Positions 1 through 11,900 of a stretch of DNA of 64,000 bases are shown piece by piece. The notes beneath the pieces are model-generated. The model searched no databases, was not told where the DNA came from, and saw only the letters and a program-made list of their open reading frames with translations. Every line of letters starts with the position of its first letter. The first letter of the stretch is position 1. A program made the translations under genes and the position numbers. The DNA is taken from assembly GCA_963576735.1 (NCBI GenBank), contig OY755174.1, forward strand, positions 9,548,001 through 9,612,000. Direction: 5' to 3'. The stretch comes from Bedellia somnulentella (Eukaryota > Arthropoda > Insecta > Lepidoptera > Bedelliidae).

Positions 1-116
1 GATAAATCCGTTGTTCTTGATTAATTATATTGTTTTATATTTAGTAAATATAAAGTAGATAATTATATTTGAAGTTCACACGTTTGATTATTTTTAAAGA
101 CGGAATGGTTTATTTG

Positions 117-406
117 AGGACGGAAGGGTCCAATTTATTGTGAGGACGGAAGGGTCCAATTTATTGTGAGGACGGAAGGGTCCAATTTATTGTGAGGACG
201 GAAGGGTCCAATTTATTGTGAGGACGGAAGGGTCCAATTTATTGTGAGGACGGAAGGGTCCAATTTATTGTGAGGACGGAAGGGTCCAATTTATTGTGAG
301 GACGGAAGGGTCCAATTTATTGTGAGGACGGAAGGGTCCAATTTATTGTGAGGACGGAAGGGTCCAATTTATTGTGAGGACGGAATGGTCCAATTTAGTG
401 TGAGGA
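117..406. repeat. 26-bp tandem satellite, about 11 copies
   Basis: The unit GAGGACGGAAGGGTCCAATT plus TATTGT is repeated head to tail with almost no divergence. Only the first unit (about 99-116, shortened) and the last (about 385-400, two substitutions) differ. There are no spacers, so it is a simple satellite and not a CRISPR-like array. Confidence 0.95.
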
Positions 407-1138
407 CGGAAAAACAAAAAAAGGGCTAAAGTGTAAAATAATAATAATAATAATATAATTATCCTTACTAGTATGCTTAAACCTCTAATGTAAATGAAAT
501 AAATTTTGAGTTTACTAACAGCATGAGGTCATGCTTATAAAAAGGATGGCCGACTGTCATCACCACTTTATATAAGGTGATAATACTTGTAACATAATGT
601 ATCATTGTATACTTAAATATATACTTTTGAATAACTACAAGTTTAATTCATAAGTTTGAAAATGAAAGATCGTATTACTGAGTGACGCAGCTGCATGCGC
701 ACGTGCAACCCCCACTACCGTACCGGAGTTGTTTGTCTCAGTGTTTAAAACGGGTGACGTGCCAGTAGCTGCGTCATTCGAGTTCTGACTGTCTAGTCGA
801 GAGGAACTGCTGCTTGAAAGATATTATGTAAGTTATAACATTAACTACCTATTGCTAATTGTATTAATTACTAAATGTATATATACTTGTGCTTAAGTAT
901 AGATAGTATATTTATGCCTAAATGCTTCACTACTACTATGTATTAAAATGTGCATAGGTGTTTCATGTAACGCTATTGAATGTATGTATATAGTCACTTG
1001 CTACGGAACTATATTTGCTGTAGTTATTGTAGAACAGTATAGTGTTGATTATATGAAATGATAGTGAATTAAACAGAGTTTTATTTGTAGAGGTTATAGA
1101 TTTCTCTAGTATTGAATACCATCCCGTAAGGCCTGACA
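407..1138. other. Intergenic, no gene seen
   Basis: AT-rich sequence with a GC-richer patch at 683-800. That patch is flanked by a short inverted repeat (GTGACGCAGCT near 684 and AGCTGCGTCAT near 767). It ends close to a splice-donor-like GTAAGT at about 829. It could be a small mobile element or a noncoding first exon; nothing else supports either. Confidence 0.4.
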
Positions 1139-1202
1139 ATTGTGAGTGGCACAGATGTACTAATAAACCTTAGATAAGTCACGCGCGCTCATAAGTGGCA
1201 CT

Positions 1203-1210
1203 TATAAATA
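1203..1210 (+). promoter_or_regulatory. TATA box of the THAP-domain reading frame
   Basis: TATAAATA sits about 30 bases before an initiator-like TTTAGTC near 1233 and about 100 bases before the ATG at 1304. Confidence 0.5.
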
Positions 1211-1303
1211 GGGCTAAATGGCTCAACCAACTTTAGTCACACTCTAGCTGCCATCGCGATCGTTTACTTGTTATGGCGTGTTTGTTTATTAAAATAATCG
1301 AGA

Positions 1304-1380
1304 ATGCCGTCGTGTATGATGAGATTTTGCACAAACTATAGTCGAAAAACTACTAAAAGTGACGGGATTACTAATCATTC
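1304..1380 (+). pseudogene. THAP zinc-finger first exon (transposon-derived remnant)
   Basis: The ATG at 1304 opens MPSCMMRFCTNYSRKTTKSD followed by GITNH, then a GTAAGT splice donor at 1381. This matches the start of a C2CH THAP finger: MPxC, a second Cys at residue 9, and the position of the usual FHxFP motif (here NH). No second THAP exon was found downstream, so the frame is probably non-functional. Confidence 0.55.
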
Positions 1381-2045
1381 GTAAGTATTATAAATTTTTA
1401 AACGTTTTAATTATAACTTATAATAAATTAGATGTAAGGTTTCATAAAATAGAAGAAGTATTGTGCGTGTCAAGCGGTCGCCTTAAGGTTATATTTCACG
1501 TCGGTGTGCAGAGAAAATATGGTCTCTTTTTAGCGCTTGCTATGAAATGTGCTATCTCGCTTACATTTCAAATATATTTCTTGGTGTGTTATTTGGATAT
1601 ATTTCTAGTGGTGTGCGTGCGTACAACTGCCGCAATCAGTGCCAGTGTGCCACTCGTAAGCACGGGTTTCCTCGTATAAAACATATCTAGGTATTTACTA
1701 CATCTATGGTGAGTGGCATCTGATTCTACAGACGATCAGCAGTGGTTGTGAAAGAATCATAATATATACATATTATTTCTGCAGATTAAAAGACTAAGCA
1801 CTATGCGGTTTTCATTTTTTACCTTTACTTTTAAACCACCATAATAGTCAGGTATGAAGTAAATGAACAGTTATATCCTAAATCTTTCGGTAAATTAAAA
1901 CTAACTTTAAAGTGAAAACAATAGTTTTTTGACAAAATTAAACATAGAAATCATTCTTATACGAGTACGTTCTAATCTGAGACGAGTACCAAAAATTAAA
2001 AACTTGTGAACTTAAACAAAAAAAGGAGAAGTTTTAGGAATAAAT

Positions 2046-2168
2046 AGTATAGAACAGTATTATTGTGAATGTGCTAATGGTTTGAGAACAGTGGGGTATT
2101 GTTCTCACGTAGCAGCTATTATATATTAGTTATCATATGGTAGGTACTTGTCGAAAATTCCTGGGCCC
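2046..2168 (+). pseudogene. SWIM zinc-finger fragment of a transposon protein
   Basis: The forward frame reads SIEQYYCECANGLRTVGYCS then HVAAIIY, a stop, and LSYGRYL. The CxC...CxH spacing is the SWIM finger signature, and the NGxRTxGxCSH core resembles SWIM domains found in arthropod transposon proteins. The in-frame TAG marks it as dead. Confidence 0.6.
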
Positions 2169-2319
2169 AATGAAAAGTTGACTACGTAAAGGTAAACAAT
2201 GAAAACCGCATAATGCTTAGTCTTCTAATCTGCAGAAATAATATGTATATATTTATGATTCTTTCACAACCACTGCTGATCGTCTGTAAAATGACACTAG
2301 ATGCCACTCACAATAAAGA

Positions 2320-3318
2320 AATACTTTCCTGTTATATAGGTATACTACCCTTTAACAAGAATATCAATAGCTATATACTACGGGTACGGGAGAAGTTGCT
2401 TTACATTACCTCAGTTAACAGCTGGATAGCTTTAGCTTGTACTGGGGATCGCTAGTAGAAAATGGAACTTTGCATTATGTTAAACCCTGCACCTTACTCT
2501 TTGTACAAAATAATAAATAAAGACTGTAGATTTACATCAATATCAAACTCGTTGGCCATACGTTATAACTTGATGATTTACTAGGAAAGTATAGGATACT
2601 AAAAATAAAAAATCACAATGTTGCTCCAATCCAATTCATTTAAGATAAACATATACTAGTACCGAAAAAGATGTCACATCAGGGTAAAAAAAATTATTGG
2701 TGTCACCGACCGAGAAGTGTCAAAAAACTATGTTTGAAATGTTTGACATCAAAAAAGTCCATATTAATGTTAATCTACAGACCTCCGGTTTTTTGCAAAA
2801 TTATTACTCGCCATTCCATAAACAACATACGTTAATTACAGAAAAAATGGATTAACAGTTTTTGAAATATTTTGAAAACCTTTAAAAACTTTGAAGTGAC
2901 ATTTCTTGAGAACTGTCAATAATTATGAGGTTAAACTTGGCACATTGCTATCGAGCATTATGACTAATACATAGGTTGTACTCATTTGTTAATATCATCA
3001 GGGGCATTTTTTGTTCCCTAACCCGGCTACAGCCTTTGATACTATTTTTCTCGCAGAGTTTAATGAATAATTGTTTTCGAAATAGCGAATGTATTTCAAA
3101 GGCAATAAGTCTCAATTTATAACGCCGTAAGCGTTTAAGCATTAAAAGTTAGTTTCAGAGTGATGTTGTAATTTCAGTTTCTCCTGAACTTAAAACCTAA
3201 ATGTGACGTCACACTAAGGGGGGAGGGTGTAGTTAATTGTGACGAAGTGTGACAAGGGGGGAGGGAGGGGTCAAAAAATCATGAAACTGGTGTGACGTAA
3301 TTAATGGATCGCCCCTAT
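2320..3318. other. Intergenic, nothing recognised
   Basis: AT-rich sequence with no coding signal. The part at 3186-3310 is purine-rich (GTGACGTCACAC followed by G tracts) and may be the edge of an unrecognised repeat. Confidence 0.5.
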
Positions 3319-3417
3319 GATGGTGTAAAAAGTCGCTCCAAATGGTTCGTGTAATATACACATACGGTGCGCGCTCGCCGCCTTGGCTTGGCTTGACGCA
3401 CTGCCGTGCGTCTTGAT
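3319..3417 (+). repeat. 99-bp repeat, copy 1
   Basis: Matches 55956-56054 with a single mismatch. It ends in a small hairpin, GACGCAC-TGCC-GTGCGTC, followed by TTGAT. The terminal hairpin is reminiscent of a Helitron 3' end, but no CTRR end is visible. Confidence 0.85.
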
Positions 3418-3458
3418 TTTTTTTCATATTTCTAATCTAAATTCATAAAATTTTACAA

Positions 3459-3841
3459 CAGTCTCGTGGCGTGAGAGCTCAATTGATAAGAACTCCGTCC
3501 GTCATGCGGACAGGCGTGGCTTCAAACTCCGGGTCAGGCCTACACCAATTTGTTTTTTGTTAAGTCATATCTGTGGTTAATTTATTATAGTTACTAACGG
3601 CGAGGGAAAACATCGCGAGGAAACCCACGTGGCTGAGTAGTTATTAGTCATGTGACAGTGTATTCGTACCAAACGACGATAGGACTGTCCCCTATCACGT
3701 GAGTACACTGCCAAGCAAAACGTGGGTACTCTGAGTTACACTGGGTAACACCACATGATAATGTCACGTGATATGCAGAAGTATTACTTCCTCTACCAAC
3801 CCCTCCGCAGATATTCAGCCTGAACGTTTGAGTCTTGAGAA
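3459..3841 (+). repeat. tRNA-headed SINE (family S), diverged copy
   Basis: Shares the body GGAAAACATCGYGAGGAAAC, CCTATCACGTGAGTACACTG and the GAACGTTTGAGTCTTGAG tail with copies at 10698, 16345, 34437, 41653 and 56628. Confidence 0.8.
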
Positions 3842-4356
3842 TATATTTTTCATCGTCCAGTCGATTGAGAACAATAATAATCATTACATTTTAATTAAAA
3901 GGGCGCTATAATAACCTGCTTTTTATAAACATATGCCATGCGCGTTATAATTAATTAAGGTCCTAAGCTTTAAGCTTCCATCACGACATGCGACCCCTTG
4001 CGAAACTTAGCAATGTCCACTTGATCACGGTGCCAAATTTGGTTGAAATTGGTCGAGCCGTTACAATCACAAAGTGAGGATAATAATATTTTAATTCCTT
4101 TTTGTTTGAAATATTACAATGCCGCCTACATCATAATTTCGTAGACTCATTCTTTAGTGAACCCATTGTAGAAGGAGACTGAATTTTTTAAATTATTTTA
4201 CATATTATGTCAAAATTTGTATAACATAAAAACGCTATGAAAAAAACAAATAAAGATAATGTTTGCGTTTTGATTCCGACTAAAAAATGAACATTCTTTG
4301 CTTACGGGCGAAGCCGACTTATACTTTGGGGTTTATAACTGTGAGTATTGTTTGGT
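3842..4356. other. Intergenic, nothing recognised
   Basis: AT-rich DNA without coding or structural signals that I could support. Confidence 0.5.
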
Positions 4357-4630
4357 ACATACATACATACATATAATCACGGCTATAAATTCCTAGAAGG
4401 GGTAGCCAGAGCTATGGAATAAGAAATTCCTCAGCCACTTTTGGAAGTTTCGGGGGGAAAAGATGGAAAATAAGGGCTGTTGGTGATGGGTCTCCAACCG
4501 CATCGCCAACCGCATCGCTTTAAGGGAACACCCTTAAATTAAAGGCCCCAATAGCGTTAGTCGCCTCTTACGTTACGTACACCCACCGGAAGAAATGGGG
4601 AAGCGCTATTCCAAGCCGGCGCTACACAGC
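4357..4630 (-). repeat. RTE-tailed SINE-like repeat (family R)
   Basis: Family R is about 260 bp. In its forward sense it runs from TGTAGTGTCGGCTTAGAATA, through GTAAGAGGCGACTAACGG and GCGATGCGGTTGGAGACCC, to TATAGCCGTGAGTATATG(TATG)n. This copy is reversed, so the tail appears as (ACAT)n at its left edge. Confidence 0.85.
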
Positions 4631-5759
4631 AAAATTTATTGTTTGGTATGTAAGTAAATTTCAAAAGTAGCTGAGTAGTAGTTATACTAGTAGCTAAGGC
4701 TACCTCGTTTTTGAGACAATATTCATGGGCCTGTGCCAAGCAGTATTTCTTTATATAACGATAACGCATCCAAGGAGTCGATAGCTCATTTATATATGTT
4801 TACAATCTGTTTACTAGACATTTGAAACTCAGAACCGTTCTTGGTGCTAAAAAAGGTTTCTTGAATGTAGTTAGAGTAAAGTTTTAGCAATAGTGGAGAA
4901 CATTTTTCAACTGCGTTTCGAGTCATCATTTTCAATTGCCAAGCATGTTCTTTTAGTTGTGAGTAATTGTTTTCCCTTCTGACTGACTTTACTACTTATT
5001 AATATCTCAGTGTGTGATCCATTATTGTTTGGGGTGTTTTCAATGACATAAACTTTCTCGAGGGGTACTGGGGCATTTCGGTCCAAAAGCTGATCAGCCT
5101 ACGGACGGGAAGAATCGCCCAAGAACTTTTATAAATGTGTCGTTTCGGCACGGCTTTTTCAATCTAAAACAAAAATTAAAACTATTTTTAATAGAACCGA
5201 ACTCAGATCATCTATTCAATCCACACTTGTAACGGGGATGGATACTCTCTGTGTATGCGGAGCTGCCAGTCCATATTTGATTTGATAGATCTGACTATCA
5301 GTGCGTGCTACATAAGTGAGTGTTTTGTAAATATTATGTACGTTTTCGGCGAAGGTTCTGTTTGATGTGCTTCAATTCGTTGTTTCGCGTAGTTAGTCTA
5401 GATATTTCATTTATTCTGATACACCAAATAGTCAGTTTTGATTACAGCTTACATTATACAGGAGCTTTGCTATAACCGTAAATAATAATAAAAAAATATT
5501 TTATCTTTAACTTTGGAAAAACTTACCTACTTATCTTATCTTTTCTCACGGCAATAACTGAAAAGTGATTGCTAGAGGTTAGGTATCAAATATTTTCCAT
5601 GGAAGTTGAGTGAAAAAGAGTTACTTAATCAAAAACAAATTGTTTGCAAGCATATAGTTACTTAAAAACCCCACAAAGGTCGAAATAAAACAATGTATAG
5701 GTATCAAAATTATTTTTATAATACTTCATTGGGTTTAACTTGTCAATTGATCTATTTAA
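4631..5759. other. Downstream flank of the takeout gene
   Basis: AT-rich sequence containing the takeout 3' untranslated region, whose end is not evident. No repeat or additional gene was recognised. Confidence 0.4.
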
Positions 5760-5920
5760 CTAAGCCGTAGTTGTTGGAAATAGTTGATTGTAAGGAACTT
5801 TCAGAAATATCTTGTTAGCCACTTTGATTCCAATTCTGTTCCAGTTAGTTTGGGCGTATGGCAACATCTCCCGGTACAGGACCCTCCAATTTTGATTGGC
5901 AAAGTTGTTGGCAAACTCAG
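5760..5920 (-). CDS. takeout-like exon 6 with stop
   Basis: Residues 202-254: FANNFANQNWRVLYREMLPY and the C-terminal IFLKVPYNQLFP, then TAG. This is the typical end of a takeout protein. Confidence 0.92.
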
Positions 5921-8900
5921 CTGAAAATAAAAAAATCAACGTGTGAAATTACTTGTGGTAATTATTTTTGCTTTACCTGCAATGCAACTGGAATTAATTC
6001 ACATGTGCTTAACTATAAATGTTGATATAATTAAGTGACTTAACACATCATGCACGGGTATATTCACGTTTCAGTCGTCGACGTGACGAATTTCATCAGT
6101 CATAATTTAAACTTACTCACGCAATAGCTAATAAGTCCCCATTTAAGACTATTGTTCGCCACTTAGTACGATCCTTTTCATACTCTATCGCTCCCCCACA
6201 TTCATCAATCATCTCAAACACTTCCTTTTATGGTCTTCCATTTAGTAGTACGTTTACAGACGAACAGTAGTAATTGTGAGTAAAAGTATTAAATTAGTAA
6301 ACATTTTATTTTATACCCTGATGCGCAATTAAGTTTTTTTCGATTATATCGATAATATTCTATAATTATTAGCTTATATATTATAGTATTAGCTGTGTAG
6401 TATCGGCTTAGAATAGCACTAAACCATTTTTTCCGGTGGGTGTACGTAAGAGGTGACTAACGGTATTGGGGCCTTTAAGGGATTTTTGGGCGATGCGGTT
6501 GGAGACCCAACACCAACAACCTTTATCTCACCATCTTTTCCTACTCAACTTTCCAAAAGTGGCTGAAGAATTTCTAATGCCTTAGCTCTGGCTACCCCTT
6601 CTAGGGATTTATAGCCGTGAGTATATGTATGTATGTATTCTATAACGATGTAGTGCCAGCATAGAATGTCACTACCCCTTTCTACCCACGGGTGTCTTAG
6701 GAAGCGACTCAGGGTATGGGGCCTTTGGGGAACGTTAGAGTCTTGAGTGTTTGCATAAAAAAAACTCATGCTCTTGAGGTATTTCTTATTTTCACTCTAA
6801 ATAACATGATGATAAAACATTAGTCACAAATATCACTCTTAATATGAAATTGCGGCAGAATGTGGATACTAGTAGTTACCGAAACCGGTTGCACAAAGAC
6901 AAAGGACAGTGGGTATTCTGGTATGGAAGTAATGCATTCAACAAGACCGGAATTTAATACCACTCATACCAATATTCTCTTCTGCTCCTGATATTTATCA
7001 AGTATTTTAAATAAATCCATACAATGAACATAATTATACTCAAGTCTATAAAACCCAAAAAGGGGTAGTCAGTCTCAGAACTAATTCCTCGTTTACTTTT
7101 GTAAGTTGAGTAGGAAAAAAGTTGGTGATGAGCCTCCAGCTACATCGCCTAGATGACATCACCCACCAACCTATAAAGGTTATTAATTGGGTTTTTTAAA
7201 GCATTGCTTGAAACATTTTGTAAAATTGAGTAATTGTTTAACCTAATTGACGCGTATATAAATAACAAATTTCATCCATATAAAGACTGATTTGATCAAC
7301 ACGGAGATTAATAAGTAAATAAAGTATTATTTGGACATAACTAATATCGTAACTTAAGAATAACTTAATCTAATTATATTACTTATTGTTATCATCAGGC
7401 TTCTAAACTAAACGATAAGCTTTTATGACTTGATTATCAATATTAACGTGTAATGATTTTAGAATACAGACATAGATTTTGTAGGAAAATACGCAACGCA
7501 TCACCTAGGCTTGATTATATTTATTTATATTTAAGGTTTGACAAATTAACAATTTTAGATTGCGGTAAACTTCAAATAATATGAATAAGTTTTTTTTTAT
7601 TTAAATGTATATCATATTCATATATCTCTGTAAACTATCTCTTCATGACAAACTTAATAATAAAATAGATACGGTTATGATAGGTAACTACTATGAAAGG
7701 TACTAAATAATGACTGATAAATTTTGTATATAACGTTTTAAATGTTAATAAAAGACTAACCACCACGGAGAATACTTTTCGCTAAACACAGAATATGCTC
7801 AGAAAGGTAAGCGTCCAAAGAAGCAACAATAAAAGGGCAAGTATAAAAAGATAGATGAATGTAAATAAAGCTCAAAAAGTTAGCCAGGATCGCACAAAGT
7901 GGCCATTATTAGGCTCTGCCTAACTTGAAGGGTTAAATATTTTAGTATATGCTTCTTAAATAATTGTTACAGTGAAACTTACTTAACTGAGGATTATCAG
8001 GGAATATATTTGAGACATAGCTCTTGAGATCTCCAAGGTCAGGTCGCATGTAGAACGACTTCACCTTCACATACGTCTCATTGTCACGCATCAACGGGGT
8101 GCCATCTATTTTCCACGTGTACACTAAGTCACCTGCAAAAAATGGCCAGTTTTTAACTCAGGTATTAGTTGGAACGGCAAAAAAAAGGATCTAAATTTAC
8201 GTTTATAATCATGTTATACAAGGCTGTTTCTGGTTTGTTTTTTGGTCACGCCTCACATCCATAACATGAGGATTAAGATTTTTTTTATAAATTAAATTAA
8301 ATATGCATATATTTTATTCTTCACGTTTCGAAAAACTAAGAAAAAAAATACAACATGCTGTCTACCCGGAATCTACTACATTCCGGGTAGATAGCATCAA
8401 TCAAGATAAAGAAGTTTTAAAACAATAAGTTAGTAATTAGTCCATTCCACTAATTACTGTCGTTTCATTCCACCTGTGCACAGTGAGTGCGCAAATATTC
8501 TTCCTGAGAAAGCTGTGTTATGATATTAAATCTAAAGCAAGTATCATCCTTTCACTTATCACACTTTGAATCACCATCTCTTTAACAACTAACTACCTAC
8601 ATAAGTGGAACAGGACATTCAAACTTTCTTAAGGCCTGGCTGTGCCTTGTTTAAGTTTTGGATACTATAATCATCATCATCATAGATACAGTAATCATGG
8701 TGTAGTGACGGCTTAGAATAGCACTAAACCATTTCTTCCCGCGGATGTCGTGAGAAGCGAATTAGGGTATTGGGGCTTCTTAAGTGATTATAAGGCCATG
8801 CGGTTGGAGTCCCATTACCAACAACTTTTTTTTACAATCATTCCCCAAAAGTGATTGAACAATTTCTAAATCTAAAGCTCTGGCCTTTTTGTGATTTATA

Positions 8901-11900
8901 GCCGTGAGTATATGTATACAATGTATGTATAGTATAGTAATGAATGTACTTACGCATCGTGACGTTGAAGTCGCCTGTTGCATTGACCCGCAAGGAGTTG
9001 TACCGACCCTCGCCGCGGTACATGCCGCTCACGAATACCTTTGGTGACGTCATATCCACCTCAAGGTGGAATCGGTCCTCATCCGCGCGGAGCCTGATTT
9101 ATCAACTTTGAGTAATTAACGTGCCAATAAAACTAGCTTAAGTTTAGTATTTACAAAAAATAGGTCCGTGTGTTATTTATAGACTCAATTGTATAAACAA
9201 CTGAATAAACTTGGTTTGTAATGTCGAAGTTATGTTAATTTTTGTTTTTTTCTGCGGCTGTGGTTGAAACTTGTTAGTTTGTTTATTCTTTTGTGGTGAG
9301 GATAATGGTTTAACGAAAAAATGTATGCCTAAATTCAGTTTTAATTATATTGAACTTTGTATCTAGCAGCAATAATCACTTAACGTATTCCTTAGATGAA
9401 TTTGGTATGCGTAATGTTATTAAATTTTATTAAATTTTAAGCATATTCTCAAATATTACCAGGACAAGCGACGATAAAGCATGTTCCGTACTTGGCTTAC
9501 TTTCAGCATGAACCCTGAACTCTATAGTCTCTCACATAATTATGGGAATCCATCAATTGCATTAGCTAGTACTTTGTACGAAATATCTTCCAAATGCATA
9601 CGTGAGAAAGAAAACCATGAGGTAACCGACATGATTAAGTTTATACTTCTTTGTTACAGTGTATTCTTTTATAACGAGGGGGCATTCCATATTACAATCG
9701 GTACTCATAATATCTAGACAAGCAAACTCCTTTGTTGGTACACGTACACGGACTGATAAAGCAGGAATGAAAAATATTAAAATTAATTATATTGTTCATC
9801 TACCTTGCATCACGGACTGTAGACTCTTTAAGGCCATGGACGGAGAGTTCCGAAAACTTGACTTTTGCGTTTATCTGTTGGAATATAAAATTTATTAATG
9901 ATAACGGAGAAAAATCTCTTTTTTTCAAAACAAAAACCCTTCAATCTTGTTTTACTGTCTCTAGGGATAAAATTCTTAAGCTATGGGTTAAGGGCCCCTA
10001 ATAGGTCCGTTTTCTTACATTGTTACAAAATATTATAGGTATGCATTGTTGGATTTCATATTTTATAAATCTTGTTAAAAAAAATATATATTTAGGAACA
10101 TGTTTGTAGTCTCGATCATTTTTTGAGAACGATTCCTCGTTATTCTTCTTTAGCTGTTGAAGCCAGTATTAATTATTCATATCATTTATTTAAAATTTTT
10201 AACTTAGATGATGGAATAAGGTAATGTACGGAGCGTACGTGAGGGCCAAGGTGACAGAAAAATAATTTGTGCAAGGAAGGCTGGTATGATAGTAAACGCT
10301 TTTAATACATCCACACAACTAATGGAAAACACTATGTAAGATATAAAACGGGGATGCAGAACCCTAACGATCAATTTAATCTATTCATATAGAAGAATTT
10401 TTATCTAAGTACCTAAGGTAGGTAGGTATATTAAAATGTAGCATGTTTAATCTTTAACTGTGGACTTTTATATATTGTAACACTTCCATGGACGCGTGGT
10501 CTCACGGACCGCTATAACATCAAGTAATATTTATAAGAAAACTACCATATTATTAGATTTTTTATTTTTTTTACGTACCTAAAGATTATCAAATTAAAAG
10601 ACTATAAATATGTATTTAGACCAGACCAGATTAATCTGTAAGTATAAACGATACCAAACATAAAAAACAAAAAAAATCAACTTATAAACTTGAAATTCAT
10701 GATAGTCCAGTGGGTAGAACACCCGCCCGAAAAACAGAAGGGCGTGAGTTCCAATCCTGGGACGGGCCTACACCAATTTGTCTTTTCTAAAGTCATATGT
10801 GTGGTTAATTTATCATGGTTGCTAACGGTGAGGGAAAACATCGTGAGGAAACCCACATGGCTGAGTTGTACTTAGTTATGTGACAGTGTATTCGTACAAA
10901 ACGGCGATAGGCCTGCCCCCTATCACGTGAGTACACTGTCTAAGCAAAACGTGGGTACCTTCTCTGGAAACTAGATGGCGCTTGCCATGTGAGTTCAGGA
11001 GTATTGGTACCTCTGCCAACCCCTTCGGGGAAAAACGGCGTGAACGTTTATGTTATGTTATGTTAAATTTAAACAAAAAAATACTGACAAAGGCTCAATA
11101 TCAGTAAAATTAGGCAGGGGTGCCCCTAAAACGCGCTTTAATGTTATATGCAATATCTTTGCAAATGTAGATTTCACATCTTTGCAAATGTGGTACGACA
11201 AAGGATCATGCTATTTTTTTAAGAAAAACCCCCCTGTCTATTGCTTAGCGCTGATTATGTAGAATATGAGCATTCACTCCACACAAGTCCAGTACCCTAT
11301 AGAAAATGATCATAGGCCACCTTGTTGTTTTACGGCTACTACTTGTATTATATATAGAACATTTCTTGTCAGTCTCGTCTACTCCTCCCTTAATGGAGCT
11401 ATAATAGAATCATTTCAAGATTTTTGGTGCTGTAACCTATAAAGAATATAATCGTAGTAAATATTTTTTGTATTAAAAACGTGAACACGCGGTCTCACAG
11501 ATCGCAGGCGAAATTTGAAACAAAATTACTCACCCAAATTGCAGCCAGATACGCAACCTCCCCTCCCCTCTTTACAGTCGTTTCGCCACTAACTAAACTC
11601 GAAGTTACTAAATGTCACAAGAGCAGAGAGTGGGTGAAAGCAGGGTAAATACAATTTTCAGAAACGAGAGCGGTCTGTGAGACCGCGCGTCCATAGTTAA
11701 AGGTTAAGTATCTTTCCAATCTTATTCAGTGTTCACGGTGATCCTAACTTTTACTTTCATCTCAATTATAATTATCTATACCAGGATGTTATTACGATAT
11801 AATAGAATAAATTTCTCACTGCCAGCAAGTTATAATTATAAACTTTGTTATAGTAAATATTAACGGATATTCTAAAGTATACGTTACCCTGTAAGTAATT

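Larger units (their letters stand above)
1139..2314 (+). mobile_element. Decayed DNA transposon with THAP and SWIM coding remnants
   Basis: A 13-bp sequence, ATTGTGAGTGGCA, starts at 1139 and its exact complement ends at 2314. A longer imperfect inverted repeat of about 120 bp pairs 1707-1829 with 2190-2306. Inside lie a TATA box, a first exon with the start of a THAP zinc finger, and a piece of a SWIM zinc finger with an in-frame stop. THAP domains are known from P-element, Kolobok and ISL2EU-type transposases, and SWIM fingers occur in some eukaryotic transposon proteins. The superfamily is not settled. The inner inverted repeat suggests rearrangement or two overlapping copies. Confidence 0.6.

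Noticed and set aside
117..406. CRISPR-like direct repeats
   Set aside because: Units abut without variable spacers; it is a eukaryotic satellite.
9481..9717. 78-aa open frame in takeout intron 3
   Set aside because: No resemblance, lies within an intron, and overlaps other random frames.
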